Positions 32,266-40,964 are shown, numbered from the stretch's first letter. The stretch is 40,964 bases of DNA from Thermotogaceae bacterium (GCA_030445775.1 JASUTC010000014.1:1-40964), one strand, 5' to 3'. Program-made: numbers and translations. The notes: generated by a model from the sequence alone, not told the origin.

Positions 32266-33798
32266 TTGGACGATTATCCCATTCTTGAAATGAAAAACAT
32301 CCAGAAAGCCTTTCCCGGTGTACTTGCCAATGACAATATTTCTCTGGAAATTAGAAGAGGTGAAGTTCATGCTCTCTTGGGAGAGAACGGAGCGGGTAAA
32401 ACGACGTTGATGAATATCCTCTTTGGAATCTATCATCCTGATCATGGGGAGATTTTAATTAATGGTAAAAAGACTTTCATCCATTCCCCTCAAGATGCCA
32501 TCAATGAGAAGATCGGTATGGTACAGCAGCATTTTGCCCTTGTGCCATCCTTTACAGTGGCTGAAAACGTCATCCTCGGGTTAAAAAATTTTGGATTCAT
32601 TATCAAGACTAAACAAGTGGAACAACAGATCAAGGAACTGGGTGAACGTTATTCGCTTCCTGTACGTCCTAAAGCAAGGGTATGGACGCTTTCCGTTGGC
32701 GAAAGACAAAGGATAGAAATATTAAAACTGCTTTATACCGGTGCAAACATCCTGATATTAGATGAACCCACTGCTGTTTTAACACCTCAGGAAACACGAC
32801 AACTTTTTAGTGCGATTAGAAAACTTGTTAAAGAAGGCTCTTCAGTCATCTTTATCAGTCACAAATTGGATGAAGTTCTTGAAATCAGTGACCGAATCAG
32901 TGTTTTACGTAATGGCAAAAATACGGGAACATTAAATCGTGAAGAAGTGGACAGAAGGACACTGGTCCAAAGAATGGTGGGTCGTGATGTGTTAATGGAC
33001 CAGGAAAAACCTAAGGTAGAACCAGGTCCTGTAAAGATTGAGGTAAAGGATTTAACCGTTAAAAATGATAAAGGATTAACGGCTGTCAATAACCTTTCCC
33101 TTGAAATTCACGGAGGGGAAATATTAGGTATAGCCGGAGTTGCCGGAAATGGTCAAAAGGAATTGGCTGAAGCCATATATGGATTAAGACCCATTGAAAC
33201 CGGGAAGATTCAAATGGCCGGTGAAGACCTTCACCATCGTTCCATTAAAAAGAGAATACAATCAGGACTTTCTTTTATTCCTCAAGATAGAAAATCCATT
33301 GCCACTTGCCCTAACCTTTCAGTCATGTTCAATATCTTTATGAAAAATACCATTCCGGGTTTGAAAAAATCTTCAGCTTGGAATATTCAAATTAAACAGA
33401 TGCATGAAAAAACAAGAGAACTTATTCGGAATTTTTCCATCTCCACTCCTTCTTCCAAAACGCGAGTACGGTATTTATCCGGAGGTAACCTTCAAAAAGT
33501 GGTTTTGGCAAGAGAGTTATCCAGCAATCCTTCAGTTATTATTGCAGAACATCCAACCAGAGGACTGGATATAGGTGCCATGGAATTTGTGTACCAAGCC
33601 CTTTTGGAAGAAAAGAAAAAGGGATCGGCCATCTTACTCCTAGCCGGAGAGCTCTACGAAATCTTCAGACTGTCCGATCGAGTTGCTGTGATTTACGAAG
33701 GTGAAGTAATGGGTTATACACCACCTGATCCATCCTATACAGAAAAAATCGGCTTTATGATGGCCGGAACGAGGGAGGATTCCATACATGAAAATTAA
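32266..33798 (+). CDS. Nucleoside ABC transporter ATP-binding protein (two ATPase domains)
   Basis: A 510-residue RbsA/YufO-type protein with two fused ATPase domains. The first has Walker A GENGAGKTT, signature LSVGERQRIEILK and LILDEPTAVLTP. The second has a degenerate Walker A, GVAGNGQKEL, signature LSGGNLQKVVLAREL and IIAEHPTRGLDIG, with His replacing the usual acidic partner. Such asymmetry is normal for this class. The start is TTG 32266, 5 bases after GGAGTGA; GTG 32257 overlaps that SD. It overlaps the next gene by 11 bases. Confidence 0.92.
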   Translation: MDDYPILEMKNIQKAFPGVLANDNISLEIRRGEVHALLGENGAGKTTLMNILFGIYHPDHGEILINGKKTFIHSPQDAINEKIGMVQQHFALVPSFTVAENVILGLKNFGFIIKTKQVEQQIKELGERYSLPVRPKARVWTLSVGERQRIEILKLLYTGANILILDEPTAVLTPQETRQLFSAIRKLVKEGSSVIFISHKLDEVLEISDRISVLRNGKNTGTLNREEVDRRTLVQRMVGRDVLMDQEKPKVEPGPVKIEVKDLTVKNDKGLTAVNNLSLEIHGGEILGIAGVAGNGQKELAEAIYGLRPIETGKIQMAGEDLHHRSIKKRIQSGLSFIPQDRKSIATCPNLSVMFNIFMKNTIPGLKKSSAWNIQIKQMHEKTRELIRNFSISTPSSKTRVRYLSGGNLQKVVLARELSSNPSVIIAEHPTRGLDIGAMEFVYQALLEEKKKGSAILLLAGELYEIFRLSDRVAVIYEGEVMGYTPPDPSYTEKIGFMMAGTREDSIHEN

Positions 33799-34906
33799 AA
33801 TCGAAAAAAGGCTGAATACTCCCAGGTATTTAAGCTTAGTCGTCCCCGTTGTTTCAATATTTGCAGCTTTATTGATCATGTTTGTCATCCTGACAATCTT
33901 CTTTATGGGACGGATTGGAAGTTTTCAGGGAGCCTTCAGTGAAACTGTTTCGGCCTATAAAGAGTTAATCACATGGCCGTTTTTCAATCAATACGGTTTA
34001 TACAGTACGATCTCCAAGATGGTTCCCCTGGCATTTGTGGCATTGGGGCTTTCATTTGCCTACAAGATGAAAATTTGGAATATCGGTGGAGAAGGCCAAC
34101 TGTATATGGGAGCGCTGGCCGCAACATGGGCTGCTCTTTTTGTGTTCAGGGGAATTACATCTCCGATCCTTCTTATTACCCTTGTAGCAATTTTCAGTGC
34201 AATTGCCGGTGCTCTTTGGGCACTTATTCCGGCACTTATGAAAGCCTATGCGAAAACAGATGAAATCGTTGTTACGCTGATGCTCAATTATGTAGCCATT
34301 TTTTGGGTAGATTATCTGGTTTACGGTCCCTGGAGAGATCCTAAAGGATTCGGATTCCCGGGAACTGCAGCTTTTCCCGAGCCGGCAATGTTACCCACTT
34401 TTTTTGACGGTAACGTTCACATCGGTATTTTTATCGCCATTGCCTTTGCCATTTTACTTCAATATATTGACGTGAAGACACAATGGGGATTTAATTCCAG
34501 GATTGTTGGCGATAATAAAAAAGCAGCCACTTATTCTGGCATAAAAGTCAAAAAATATACCATCATTTCCCTCGTTGTAAGTGGTGCCATAGCAGGCTTG
34601 GGCGGGGGTGTTCAGATGATGGGGATGCAACACAGGTTGATGCATGGATTTTCTCCAGGTTACGGCTACACCGCCATTATTATTGCTTGGCTGGCTAAGC
34701 TAAATCCCATTGCTGTTATTTTTGTTTCTTTTCTTTTTGGGGGTTTACTGGTGGGAAACGATCAGCTACAGATGTTCTACAAATTACCCATATCTTTAAT
34801 TTCCATATTTCAGGGATTGGTGTTGTTTTGCCTGCTTGGTGGAGAGGCCATCGCTGCTTACCGATTGAAGATTGAGAAAGCAGAGGAGGTGCCCGCAAAT
34901 GAATGA
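33788..34906 (+). CDS. Nucleoside ABC transporter permease (YufP-like)
   Basis: A 372-residue permease of the BPD_transp_2 class with about ten helices. KMVPLAFVALGLSFAYKMKIWNIGGEGQLYMGA is the characteristic YufP/NupP motif, and the middle has AYAKTDEIVVTLMLNYVA. It starts inside the ATPase gene and overlaps the next permease by 8 bases, so all three proteins are translationally linked. With its partner it forms the membrane channel. Confidence 0.92.
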   Translation: MKIKIEKRLNTPRYLSLVVPVVSIFAALLIMFVILTIFFMGRIGSFQGAFSETVSAYKELITWPFFNQYGLYSTISKMVPLAFVALGLSFAYKMKIWNIGGEGQLYMGALAATWAALFVFRGITSPILLITLVAIFSAIAGALWALIPALMKAYAKTDEIVVTLMLNYVAIFWVDYLVYGPWRDPKGFGFPGTAAFPEPAMLPTFFDGNVHIGIFIAIAFAILLQYIDVKTQWGFNSRIVGDNKKAATYSGIKVKKYTIISLVVSGAIAGLGGGVQMMGMQHRLMHGFSPGYGYTAIIIAWLAKLNPIAVIFVSFLFGGLLVGNDQLQMFYKLPISLISIFQGLVLFCLLGGEAIAAYRLKIEKAEEVPANE

Positions 34907-35837
34907 TGCTCTTTCCTTTATCGTAGCCACACTTCATGCAACGGTAAGAGCCGGAACACCTTTACTCTTTGCCGTATTGGGTACCATATTCACCGAACGT
35001 TCCGGAATCATGAATCTGGGTCTTGAGGGAATTATGCTTATCGGAGCGATAGGAGGATTTGTGGTCTCGTATAATACCTCCAATCTGCTTTTGGCTATCC
35101 TGGTTGCGATGATTGCCGGCGCAATTCTTGGTTTGGTTCACGCCTTTTTCACAGTAACCTTAAAAATTAATCAAATCGTTAGCGGTTTGGCTATCACCAT
35201 GCTAGGAAGTGGAATCAGCGGCTTATGGGGAAAAGACTACATTGGTGTAGTCGCAGAGAGATTTGAAACAATTTCCATTCCTCTTTTATCCGATATCCCT
35301 GTGATTGGCCGGATCCTATTTCAGCATGATTTATTGGTTTATATCAGTCTGTTGGCTGTGCCGCTCATGTGGTTTTTCATTTACAAAACCCGTGGAGGCA
35401 TGACCTTGAGAGCTGTCGGAGAAGCACCCGAAGCTGCCGATGCGAGAGGAATAAACGTATTTTTTATCAGATATCTCTATACCATCATCGGTGGGTCCAT
35501 TACCGCTATTGGAGGCGCTTACCTTTCACTGGCTTACAATTCCATGTGGATCGAAAATATGACAGCAGGTAGAGGATGGATTGCCATTGCCCTGGTGCTG
35601 TTTGCCACATGGGACCCCTATAAAGCCCTTTTGGGAGCGTACCTTTTCGGTGGAATCACGGCATTGGGCTTAAGGATGCAAGCAGTTGGCACCCATATTC
35701 CCCCGGATTTTTTGAAGATGCTGCCCTATCTGCTGACAATTGTTGTCCTTTTCTTTACCTCAACCGACACCTTGAAAAGAAAAGTTGGTGCCCCTGCTAC
35801 CCTGGGGGTTCCGTATTCAAGAGAAGACAGAACGTAA
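34899..35837 (+). CDS. Nucleoside ABC transporter permease (YufQ-like)
   Basis: A 312-residue permease of the same class. The N-terminus has ATVRAGTPLLFAVLGTIFTERSGIMNLGLEGIMLIGA, a textbook YufQ/NupQ signature, and TRGGMTLRAVGEAPEAADARGI is its coupling loop. The start is ATG 34899, 8 bases after GAGGAGGT; an in-frame upstream start at 34872 gives an unlikely basic extension and has no SD. Its final codons and stop (ACG TAA at 35832-35837) are shared with the first unit of the palindrome array, which begins exactly here. Confidence 0.92.
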   Translation: MNDALSFIVATLHATVRAGTPLLFAVLGTIFTERSGIMNLGLEGIMLIGAIGGFVVSYNTSNLLLAILVAMIAGAILGLVHAFFTVTLKINQIVSGLAITMLGSGISGLWGKDYIGVVAERFETISIPLLSDIPVIGRILFQHDLLVYISLLAVPLMWFFIYKTRGGMTLRAVGEAPEAADARGINVFFIRYLYTIIGGSITAIGGAYLSLAYNSMWIENMTAGRGWIAIALVLFATWDPYKALLGAYLFGGITALGLRMQAVGTHIPPDFLKMLPYLLTIVVLFFTSTDTLKRKVGAPATLGVPYSREDRT

Positions 35838-36063
35838 AGGCCATTCCCCATAAAAAAGCGTGGAGTTTTTACCCTCGGTAAAAACTCCAAGGTCCTTTTA
35901 AAAAAAGCGTGAAGTTTTGCCAACGGCAAAACGTAAAGGCCATTCCCCCATAAAAAAAGCGTGGAGTTTTGCCAACGGCAAAACTTAAAGGCCATTCCCC
36001 CATAAAAACCATGAAGTTTTGCCCTTGGCAAAACTTCTAAGCTCATTCCCAACGGGAATGAGC
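35834..36063. repeat. Tandem array of palindromic units between convergent genes
   Basis: Four related units of about 45-55 bases, each AAAGGCCATTCCCC-ATAAAAA-GCGTG-hairpin (the second is shortened), followed by one different palindrome. Hairpins: 35862-35888 (12 bp, GGAGTTTTTACC/GGTAAAAACTCC), 35914-35932 (8 bp, GTTTTGCC/GGCAAAAC), 35965-35985 (9 bp), 36013-36037 (11 bp) and 36041-36063 (GCTCATTCCC/GGGAATGAGC, 10 bp). All loops are 3 bases. The A-T pair in the first unit is G-C in the others, a compensatory change. The array fills the whole space between the nucleoside permease stop and the cysteine synthase stop. On the minus strand the hairpins precede T runs and could terminate transcription. 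Confidence 0.85.
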
Positions 36064-36064
36064 A

Positions 36065-36964
36065 CTATTCACAATCTGAAAACATTCTCGTACTCAGGTA
36101 TTTCTCACCCCGATCGGGAAAAATGCAGACTACCGTACCTGAATCAAGTTTTTTAATGACTTCCAAAGCTGCAATCATGGCAGCACCACTGCTCATGCCA
36201 ACGAAAATGCCTTCCTCCAGTATGATTCTCCTGGACATTTTAATGGCATCGCAACTCTCCACCATGATGGATTCGTCTATGATGGCAGGATCGTATAGTT
36301 CCGGAATAATCGCCTCTTCCATATTTTTTAAGCCCTGAATGTAATGGTTCTTAACCGGATGGGCTTCCACCACTTTGATGTTGGGGTTGTTTTCCTTTAA
36401 TCCCTTGGCTACGCCCATAAGTGTTCCCGAAGTACCAACACCTGATACGAAATGAGTGACAGTACCATTCGTATCCTTCCAGATTTCTTCGGCGGTGGTT
36501 TTGTAATGTGCCAGTTTATTGTATTCGTTAGAAAACTGATAGGGCATAAAATATTTGTCCGGAAATTGTTCAACCAGTTGTTTGGCTTTTTTTATCGCTC
36601 CATCTGTTCCACCATCGGCACTGGTTAGAGTGACTTTTGCCCCGAAGGCTTCAATCATCTTTCGCCTTTCGATGGAGACCTTTTCACTCATGACGATCTC
36701 CACTTTATATCCTTTAACGGCACCGATCATTGCTAAGCCGATACCGGTATTGCCTGATGTGGGTTCTATAATCGTTTTACCCTTCTCCAGTTCCCCCAAT
36801 GCTTCCGCTTGTTCAATCATTTTTAAAGCAATACGATCTTTGATGCTTCCCGTGGGATTTGAGCCTTCTATTTTAGCCAACAATTCCACATTTGGATTTG
36901 TGTTTAATTTGTTTATCTTGACTAGGGGTGTTCCCCCGATAGTATGTAATATGTTTTTATACAT
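36065..36964 (-). CDS. cysK: Cysteine synthase (O-acetylserine sulfhydrylase family)
   Basis: A 299-residue PLP enzyme that makes cysteine from O-acetylserine and sulfide. GGTPLVKI at the N-terminus, the PLP Lys K42 in NPTGSIKDR, the substrate loop PTSGNTGIG (residues 68-76) and GVGTSGTLMGVAKGL for phosphate binding are all present. The C-terminal SSGAAMIAALEV is also standard. The missing extended C-terminus gives the short form; cysK versus cysM cannot be settled by eye. SD GGAGGGCG lies before the ATG, and a promoter is at 37051-37080. The stop is one base from the last palindrome of the array. Confidence 0.92.
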   Translation of the reverse strand: MYKNILHTIGGTPLVKINKLNTNPNVELLAKIEGSNPTGSIKDRIALKMIEQAEALGELEKGKTIIEPTSGNTGIGLAMIGAVKGYKVEIVMSEKVSIERRKMIEAFGAKVTLTSADGGTDGAIKKAKQLVEQFPDKYFMPYQFSNEYNKLAHYKTTAEEIWKDTNGTVTHFVSGVGTSGTLMGVAKGLKENNPNIKVVEAHPVKNHYIQGLKNMEEAIIPELYDPAIIDESIMVESCDAIKMSRRIILEEGIFVGMSSGAAMIAALEVIKKLDSGTVVCIFPDRGEKYLSTRMFSDCE

Positions 36965-37050
36965 GACATCGCCCTCCGAAGAATATGACGGAAAAAATAG
37001 CTGTAATTTTCTTTTGCATGCTGAAACTTTTTAAAGATACAAAAATAAGT

Positions 37051-37080
37051 TTTATATCTGTTTTGAGGAATATATGTCAG
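37051..37080 (-). promoter_or_regulatory. Promoter of the cysteine synthase gene
   Basis: On the minus strand: -35 CTGACA (37080-37075), 18-base spacer, -10 TATAAA (37056-37051). The leader is about 80 bases. Confidence 0.7.
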
Positions 37081-37097
37081 TAAGCAGGTAAAAAAAA

Positions 37098-39569
37098 TCA
37101 TTTATTTTTCATGATAACTTCTTCTATGAAAGGATCCACAAGCCCAGGATCGAATTGAGAGCCTTTACATCTTCTCAGTTCATTGATGGCTTCTTCAACC
37201 GTTAATGGACGACGGTAAGGTCTTTTACTGGTCATGGCATCGTAGGCATCGGCCAATGTGATGATCCTTGAGAAATAGGGGATAGCCTTTCCAACTAATC
37301 CATCGGGATAACCTTTTCCGTTGTATTTTTCATGATGATGTTTCACAATTCTAGAAAAACTTTCCATTCCTTCAACTTTGTTAATCAGCTCCGCACTTTT
37401 AACGGGATGGATCTGTATCAAGTTGAACTCTTCTTCAGTTAGTGGACTCACTTTGTTTAAAACGGACTGTTGGACAAATATCTTTCCGATATCGTGCACT
37501 AACGAGGCGTAGTAGATCTTTTTTTGTCCCTCAGAGGAAATTCCCATGGCTTTTGCCAATTCTACGGACCATCTGGCGACTCTCTCCGAGTGGCCTCTGG
37601 TGTATTCATCATAGTATTCAAGGGCTTTCACCAGGGTTAAGATCAGGTCGGTTTGGAATTTTCCTTCTTCGTTGATGTATTTTCTTAAGCGGTAGAAAAC
37701 TGATAACAGATTGGCGAAGCTGTCCATTTTTTTGATATCCGCGATTTTAAATTCATCCGTATGATTCATATTGTCTATTTCAATGCTTCCGATGACCTTG
37801 TCGTTCCACTTGATGGGTGTAATAATGCTCTCTTCGACCTGTGCTAAATGGTTTATGGTGCTTTCATCCGGACACAGATAGAATTTGCCGATATTGTCTT
37901 TGGTTAGAATCTTAGAATTCTCCAGTTTTGAGATGGTCTCCCCGTTTAATGCAATGTTTTTAATGGCCACATCATCCGTTCCCAATGAAGCCAACAATTT
38001 GAAGGTTTTATCCTTGATCATCCGGATTCTTCCTCGATGGGATTTGGGGACAAGGTTTAAGGCCAAGTCAAGGGCCTCTTCCAAAAAATCTTCTTCACTT
38101 GTTTCAAACAGGGCGATTTGACCCATGAGTTTTAATATTCTGTTGAGTTGTTCTGTAAGGGCTTCCTGCTCGCTGTATAATTTCTCCAATTCTTCGTTCA
38201 TCTGTAGAATTTCTTCGTTGTTCGCTTTTAATTCTTCGTTGACATTTTCAAGTTCTTCGTTTTTTTCTGCCAGTTCCTCTTCTTTTTGTTTGATCTCGGA
38301 TATGTCCACATGCGTTCCAACGACTTTCAATGGTTTGTCTTCATCATCTCGCTCGTAAACCTTTCCCCTGCCCAGAATCCATTTATAATCACCGGATTTA
38401 GTCTTCATTCTGAACTCAATTTCATAGGCTTCCTGTTTATTCTCAAAATGCAGTTGAATGATTCGTTTGGCTTCTTCAACATCATCGGGATGTACTAATT
38501 TTTCCCAGGATTTAAAAGAGAGCTCAAACTCTCCGGGTGTGTACCCCAACATGGTGTAGTATTTATCACTGAAAAATGCATTGTTGGTTTCAAGATCCCA
38601 TTCCCATACACCGTCGTTGATTGAATCAAGGGCGATTTTATAGGTTTTCAGGCTGCGTTCCATTTCATTTTGAATTTTTGTGATCTGGGCTTGTGTTTCC
38701 AAAGAATAAAAGCCAAAGGCAATCTTACCGGCTAACTGGTTCAACAAATCATTGGTGCGTTCTTCAACCTGCCAAGATTCGTCAAGCCTGATACAAAGAG
38801 TTCCGTATAGTTTTGAACCGTATTGAATTTTTGAAACGAATAGTCTGGATTCCCCAAAGTGACTGGACCAAGGGCATTGCGAATCATTTGCCTTAATAAA
38901 AAAATTGGTTTCTCTTCGCTTTTCAACCAAATCACAGCAGCGGTGGCACCGACTGTTTTTCGTTTTTTTGGTTTCATGTGTGCCATCTGATAAATGCCAT
39001 GAGGCAAATCCCACCGTTTGATTTTCAGCTGAATTTAAAACACGCTCTATCATTACGGCTTTAAAAAGCTCATCGCTTGAAAGGGCTTCAGCCAGTAGCC
39101 GGGGAAATTCGGATACTTCTGAGGTGTTTTTTAACGTTTCTTCAGTCTTCAGATGGGCATTCAGTATGATGTACAGTTGTTTGGCCTGAAGTTTTATGAA
39201 AGATTGTTGGGTGATATCGGAAGCGAAGACTAAAATCCCCGTGAGTTCTTTTTGAGCGTCAAAATAAGGCATTTTCTCCAGTTTGATACGCTTTTGGGAC
39301 GCTTTCCCCTCAAACAGGACTTCAAGGGTACAACTTTTTTTGGTCTCAATAATTTGACGGTCTGTTTCGTTGATCCGGTCAGCGTCTTTTTCAAATAATT
39401 CGCTTGTTTCTTTCCCCTCTATGGGGGTCTTATCCAGAAAAAAATCTGCAAAAGAATCTGAGCAATAAACAATCTTGCCCGTTAAGTCTTTCAAGTAAAC
39501 CAGCAAAGAACTGCTTTGTATATTTTGATAATGATGTTTAAATGAATCCAAATACTCTTTGCGAATCAT
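37098..39569 (-). CDS. PAS/GAF sensor HD-GYP cyclic-di-GMP phosphodiesterase
   Basis: An 823-residue cytoplasmic signalling protein with no membrane segments. Order: PAS-like (about 15-125), GAF-like (about 150-300), PAS with PAC (about 310-435, DSINDGVWEWDLETNN and VVGTHVDISEIKQKEEE), a coiled coil (435-480, many Glu/Asn), a second GAF (about 485-635), and the HD-GYP domain (about 645-815). HDIGKI is near residue 690 and NGKGYPDGL near 750, so the catalytic metal ligands and GYP loop look intact. HD-GYP enzymes break down c-di-GMP to GMP. The first GAF has a Cys cluster (CHRCC plus CPW downstream) that might bind a metal or sense redox. It lies downstream of a GGDEF gene but has its own -10. 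Confidence 0.92.
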   Translation of the reverse strand: MIRKEYLDSFKHHYQNIQSSSLLVYLKDLTGKIVYCSDSFADFFLDKTPIEGKETSELFEKDADRINETDRQIIETKKSCTLEVLFEGKASQKRIKLEKMPYFDAQKELTGILVFASDITQQSFIKLQAKQLYIILNAHLKTEETLKNTSEVSEFPRLLAEALSSDELFKAVMIERVLNSAENQTVGFASWHLSDGTHETKKTKNSRCHRCCDLVEKRRETNFFIKANDSQCPWSSHFGESRLFVSKIQYGSKLYGTLCIRLDESWQVEERTNDLLNQLAGKIAFGFYSLETQAQITKIQNEMERSLKTYKIALDSINDGVWEWDLETNNAFFSDKYYTMLGYTPGEFELSFKSWEKLVHPDDVEEAKRIIQLHFENKQEAYEIEFRMKTKSGDYKWILGRGKVYERDDEDKPLKVVGTHVDISEIKQKEEELAEKNEELENVNEELKANNEEILQMNEELEKLYSEQEALTEQLNRILKLMGQIALFETSEEDFLEEALDLALNLVPKSHRGRIRMIKDKTFKLLASLGTDDVAIKNIALNGETISKLENSKILTKDNIGKFYLCPDESTINHLAQVEESIITPIKWNDKVIGSIEIDNMNHTDEFKIADIKKMDSFANLLSVFYRLRKYINEEGKFQTDLILTLVKALEYYDEYTRGHSERVARWSVELAKAMGISSEGQKKIYYASLVHDIGKIFVQQSVLNKVSPLTEEEFNLIQIHPVKSAELINKVEGMESFSRIVKHHHEKYNGKGYPDGLVGKAIPYFSRIITLADAYDAMTSKRPYRRPLTVEEAINELRRCKGSQFDPGLVDPFIEEVIMKNK

Positions 39570-39614
39570 TTTGAATCATCTCTTTAAAGAAAATAACCGA
39601 AAAGCTATTGTTTC

Positions 39615-39623
39615 ATTATAACA
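39615..39623 (-). promoter_or_regulatory. Extended -10 promoter of the HD-GYP gene
   Basis: Minus-strand TGTTATAAT, an exact TGnTATAAT, about 45 bases before the start codon. The -35 region (TTACGA) is weak. Confidence 0.62.
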
Positions 39624-39683
39624 CAAGCTATCAAGTTTCGTAAAGTTAAAATATCATAAAAAAATGGATGATATCGAAAATTC

Positions 39684-40964
39684 TTACTGGTTTTCATAAA
39701 ACGCATAGGATAATTTTTCTTTTTTTGCCTTGTACATAGCCATATCAGACTTTTTAAGCAACTCTTGAAAAGTGCTGCCATCTGTAGGAAAACGTGAAAT
39801 GCCTATACTTGAAGAGATATAGAACTTTTTTGAGTCGATAAAATAGGGTTCTTTGAGTTCCTTGATAAATCGGTTGAGGAATTGTTCCAAATCGCATTTA
39901 TTCAGGGAAGTCATGATCAATAAGAATTCATCTCCACCAATCCTGGATACCATATCAACTGTTCTTACCCTTTCTTTAATCCGTTTACCAAATTCAGCTA
40001 ATAGGAGATCTCCCATTTCATGCCCGTAATTGTCGTTGATGCTTTTAAAATTGTTTAAGTCTATATATAGCATATAAAGTATTGTACCCGCCTCTTTAAC
40101 TTCTTGGAAAAGCCTTGAAATATTCTCAGATAGAAAGCGCCGGTTAGATAAATTTGTCAAGGGATCAAAATTAGACATTTTTTTCAATTCAGCGTTCTTT
40201 TTTGAAAGGGCCTTTTCGTATTCATTTTTTTGCATGATGGCGGTCATCACATCAGAGAAAAGCTTGGCGATTTTGATAGACTCATTCGTGATGGCAGCTT
40301 TTTCTTCCAGATTGTCCAAGTTAAAAAAGGCTACCACTTTCGAATCTATTTTAATGGGGATTGAGAGCATTTCGTTTATTTCGTCAGTCCTTCCGGCTGT
40401 GTTTAAGATGAATCCTTTATCATCGTTGATGTTTTGTTTGTTTTTTTGATTTAGGTTTTTGACCACGCCGATATTGCTATCATGTGTTTGAAGCAATTCC
40501 TCTTCTTTTAAGGTGATTTTCTTTAATAAGGAATAATCATAACCAATGGCGGCTGCAAACCTGAATTCCTTCCCAACCCTTAGCAACACACTACCGGCTT
40601 GAACCCCCGGAACGATATCTATGGCCATCTTTAAGACCCTGAAGTATGTTTCCTCGTCCATACCCGTTTTAACGATCTCAGACACCAGTTTAATAAAGGT
40701 ATTCTGTAGTTTCACCAAATTTTTTTCGTTTTTGTTGGCCATCTCACGATCAGTGATATCGTGCAAGACTACCAGAAATTTGCCTTCGTTTTCAATGTAT
40801 TTGGCGTGCATTTCATATAACAACAATGTATTTTCAAAACTAAAATCGAATTCGTCTGCACAGAAGCCATTTGCTTTGGCGTTTCTTAACAATTCGACGA
40901 AATGGAAGCGATGTTCATAATAACAAATCTGTGTAATTTTCTTACCGATGATGCTCTCTTCCGA
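39684..40964 (-). CDS. PAS/GAF-GGDEF diguanylate cyclase (5' end outside the window)
   Basis: The frame is open to the right edge, with 24 further codons upstream of an internal TTG (40892) reading SEESIIGKKITQICYYEHRF, a PAS domain, so the true start lies beyond 40964. A PAS end (HDITDREMANKNEKN) is followed by a GAF domain (about 150 residues) and a short coiled coil. The GGDEF domain has FDPLTNLSNRRFL at its start and RIGGDEFLLIM as active site. The inhibitory I-site RTVD sits five residues before GGDEF, so product inhibition is likely. It makes c-di-GMP, which the neighbouring HD-GYP protein would degrade. Confidence 0.93.
   Translation of the reverse strand, partial: SEESIIGKKITQICYYEHRFHFVELLRNAKANGFCADEFDFSFENTLLLYEMHAKYIENEGKFLVVLHDITDREMANKNEKNLVKLQNTFIKLVSEIVKTGMDEETYFRVLKMAIDIVPGVQAGSVLLRVGKEFRFAAAIGYDYSLLKKITLKEEELLQTHDSNIGVVKNLNQKNKQNINDDKGFILNTAGRTDEINEMLSIPIKIDSKVVAFFNLDNLEEKAAITNESIKIAKLFSDVMTAIMQKNEYEKALSKKNAELKKMSNFDPLTNLSNRRFLSENISRLFQEVKEAGTILYMLYIDLNNFKSINDNYGHEMGDLLLAEFGKRIKERVRTVDMVSRIGGDEFLLIMTSLNKCDLEQFLNRFIKELKEPYFIDSKKFYISSSIGISRFPTDGSTFQELLKKSDMAMYKAKKEKLSYAFYENQ

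Noticed and set aside
35726-36052. Minus-strand open frame with repeated WGNGLYVLPLAKLHAFF-like segments
   Set aside because: It is the translation of the palindrome array plus the end of the permease gene; the amino-acid repeats follow the DNA repeats and there is no SD.
35834-36063. CRISPR array
   Set aside because: Units are tandem and adjoining, with no unique spacers between conserved repeats; hairpin variation is compensatory and no cas gene is near.
37442-38498. Several plus-strand open frames over the HD-GYP gene
   Set aside because: They are Ser/Phe/Arg-rich antisense shadows of the acidic coiled coil and GAF regions, without SD sequences.

Overview
This window looks like a chromosomal segment of a low-to-moderate G+C bacterium, most likely a Thermotogota (Kosmotoga/Mesotoga/Petrotoga-like) lineage. 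The reasons are the density of ABC importers, solute-binding proteins whose Sec signal peptides lack a lipobox cysteine, an unusually long (826 aa) peptide-binding protein, an OppC-like permease with a large extracytoplasmic insert, frequent TTG starts behind strong Shine-Dalgarno (SD) sequences, and promoters with an extended -10. The assignment is inference; no rRNA or tRNA is present to fix it. I see no CRISPR array, insertion sequence or prophage.

Layout. 1-1662: end of a glycerol-3-phosphate oxidation operon (possible glpA tail, FAD/NAD oxidoreductase, DUF1667 protein). 1837-2670: EamA exporter. 2700-3283: tandem cold-shock genes with a good promoter and terminator. 3366-6399: tightly overlapped housekeeping operon (HEAT-like protein, RlmL-type RNA methyltransferase, RdgB, histidine phosphatase). 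6396-6764 (minus): unknown gene, divergent from nagB (6998-7762). 7781-10852: polar amino-acid ABC importer that seems to be decaying, because one permease has lost its ATG and the other its last membrane helix. 10951-18097: peptide ABC importer with a compositional break inside its second permease gene. 18098-18446: hairpin-rich gap. 18447-19106 (minus): Cys-rich DUF6062-like protein. 19401-25403: fructosamine (Amadori product) utilisation operon frlR-frlD-SBP-permease-permease-frlB with clear operators. 25466-28806 (minus): HExxH/zinc-ribbon protein, GltS-like symporter and PlsC-like acyltransferase. 28772-30778: hutU. 31042-35837: BMP-type nucleoside ABC importer. 35834-36063: array of covarying palindromes between convergent genes. 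36065-36964 (minus): cysteine synthase. 37098-40964 (minus): an HD-GYP phosphodiesterase and a GGDEF cyclase, both with PAS/GAF sensor modules.

How it fits together. Four ABC importers (amino acids, peptides, Amadori sugars, nucleosides) plus GltS, HutU, NagB and the GlpA-type oxidase point to an organoheterotroph living on protein, amino sugars and glycated residues. In all four importers a GC-rich hairpin sits between the binding-protein gene and the next gene, consistent with differential mRNA stability or attenuation. The strongest items for follow-up are the two lesions in the amino-acid importer, the compositional break in the peptide importer, the palindrome array with compensatory changes, and the unnamed HEQEH/zinc-ribbon protein.
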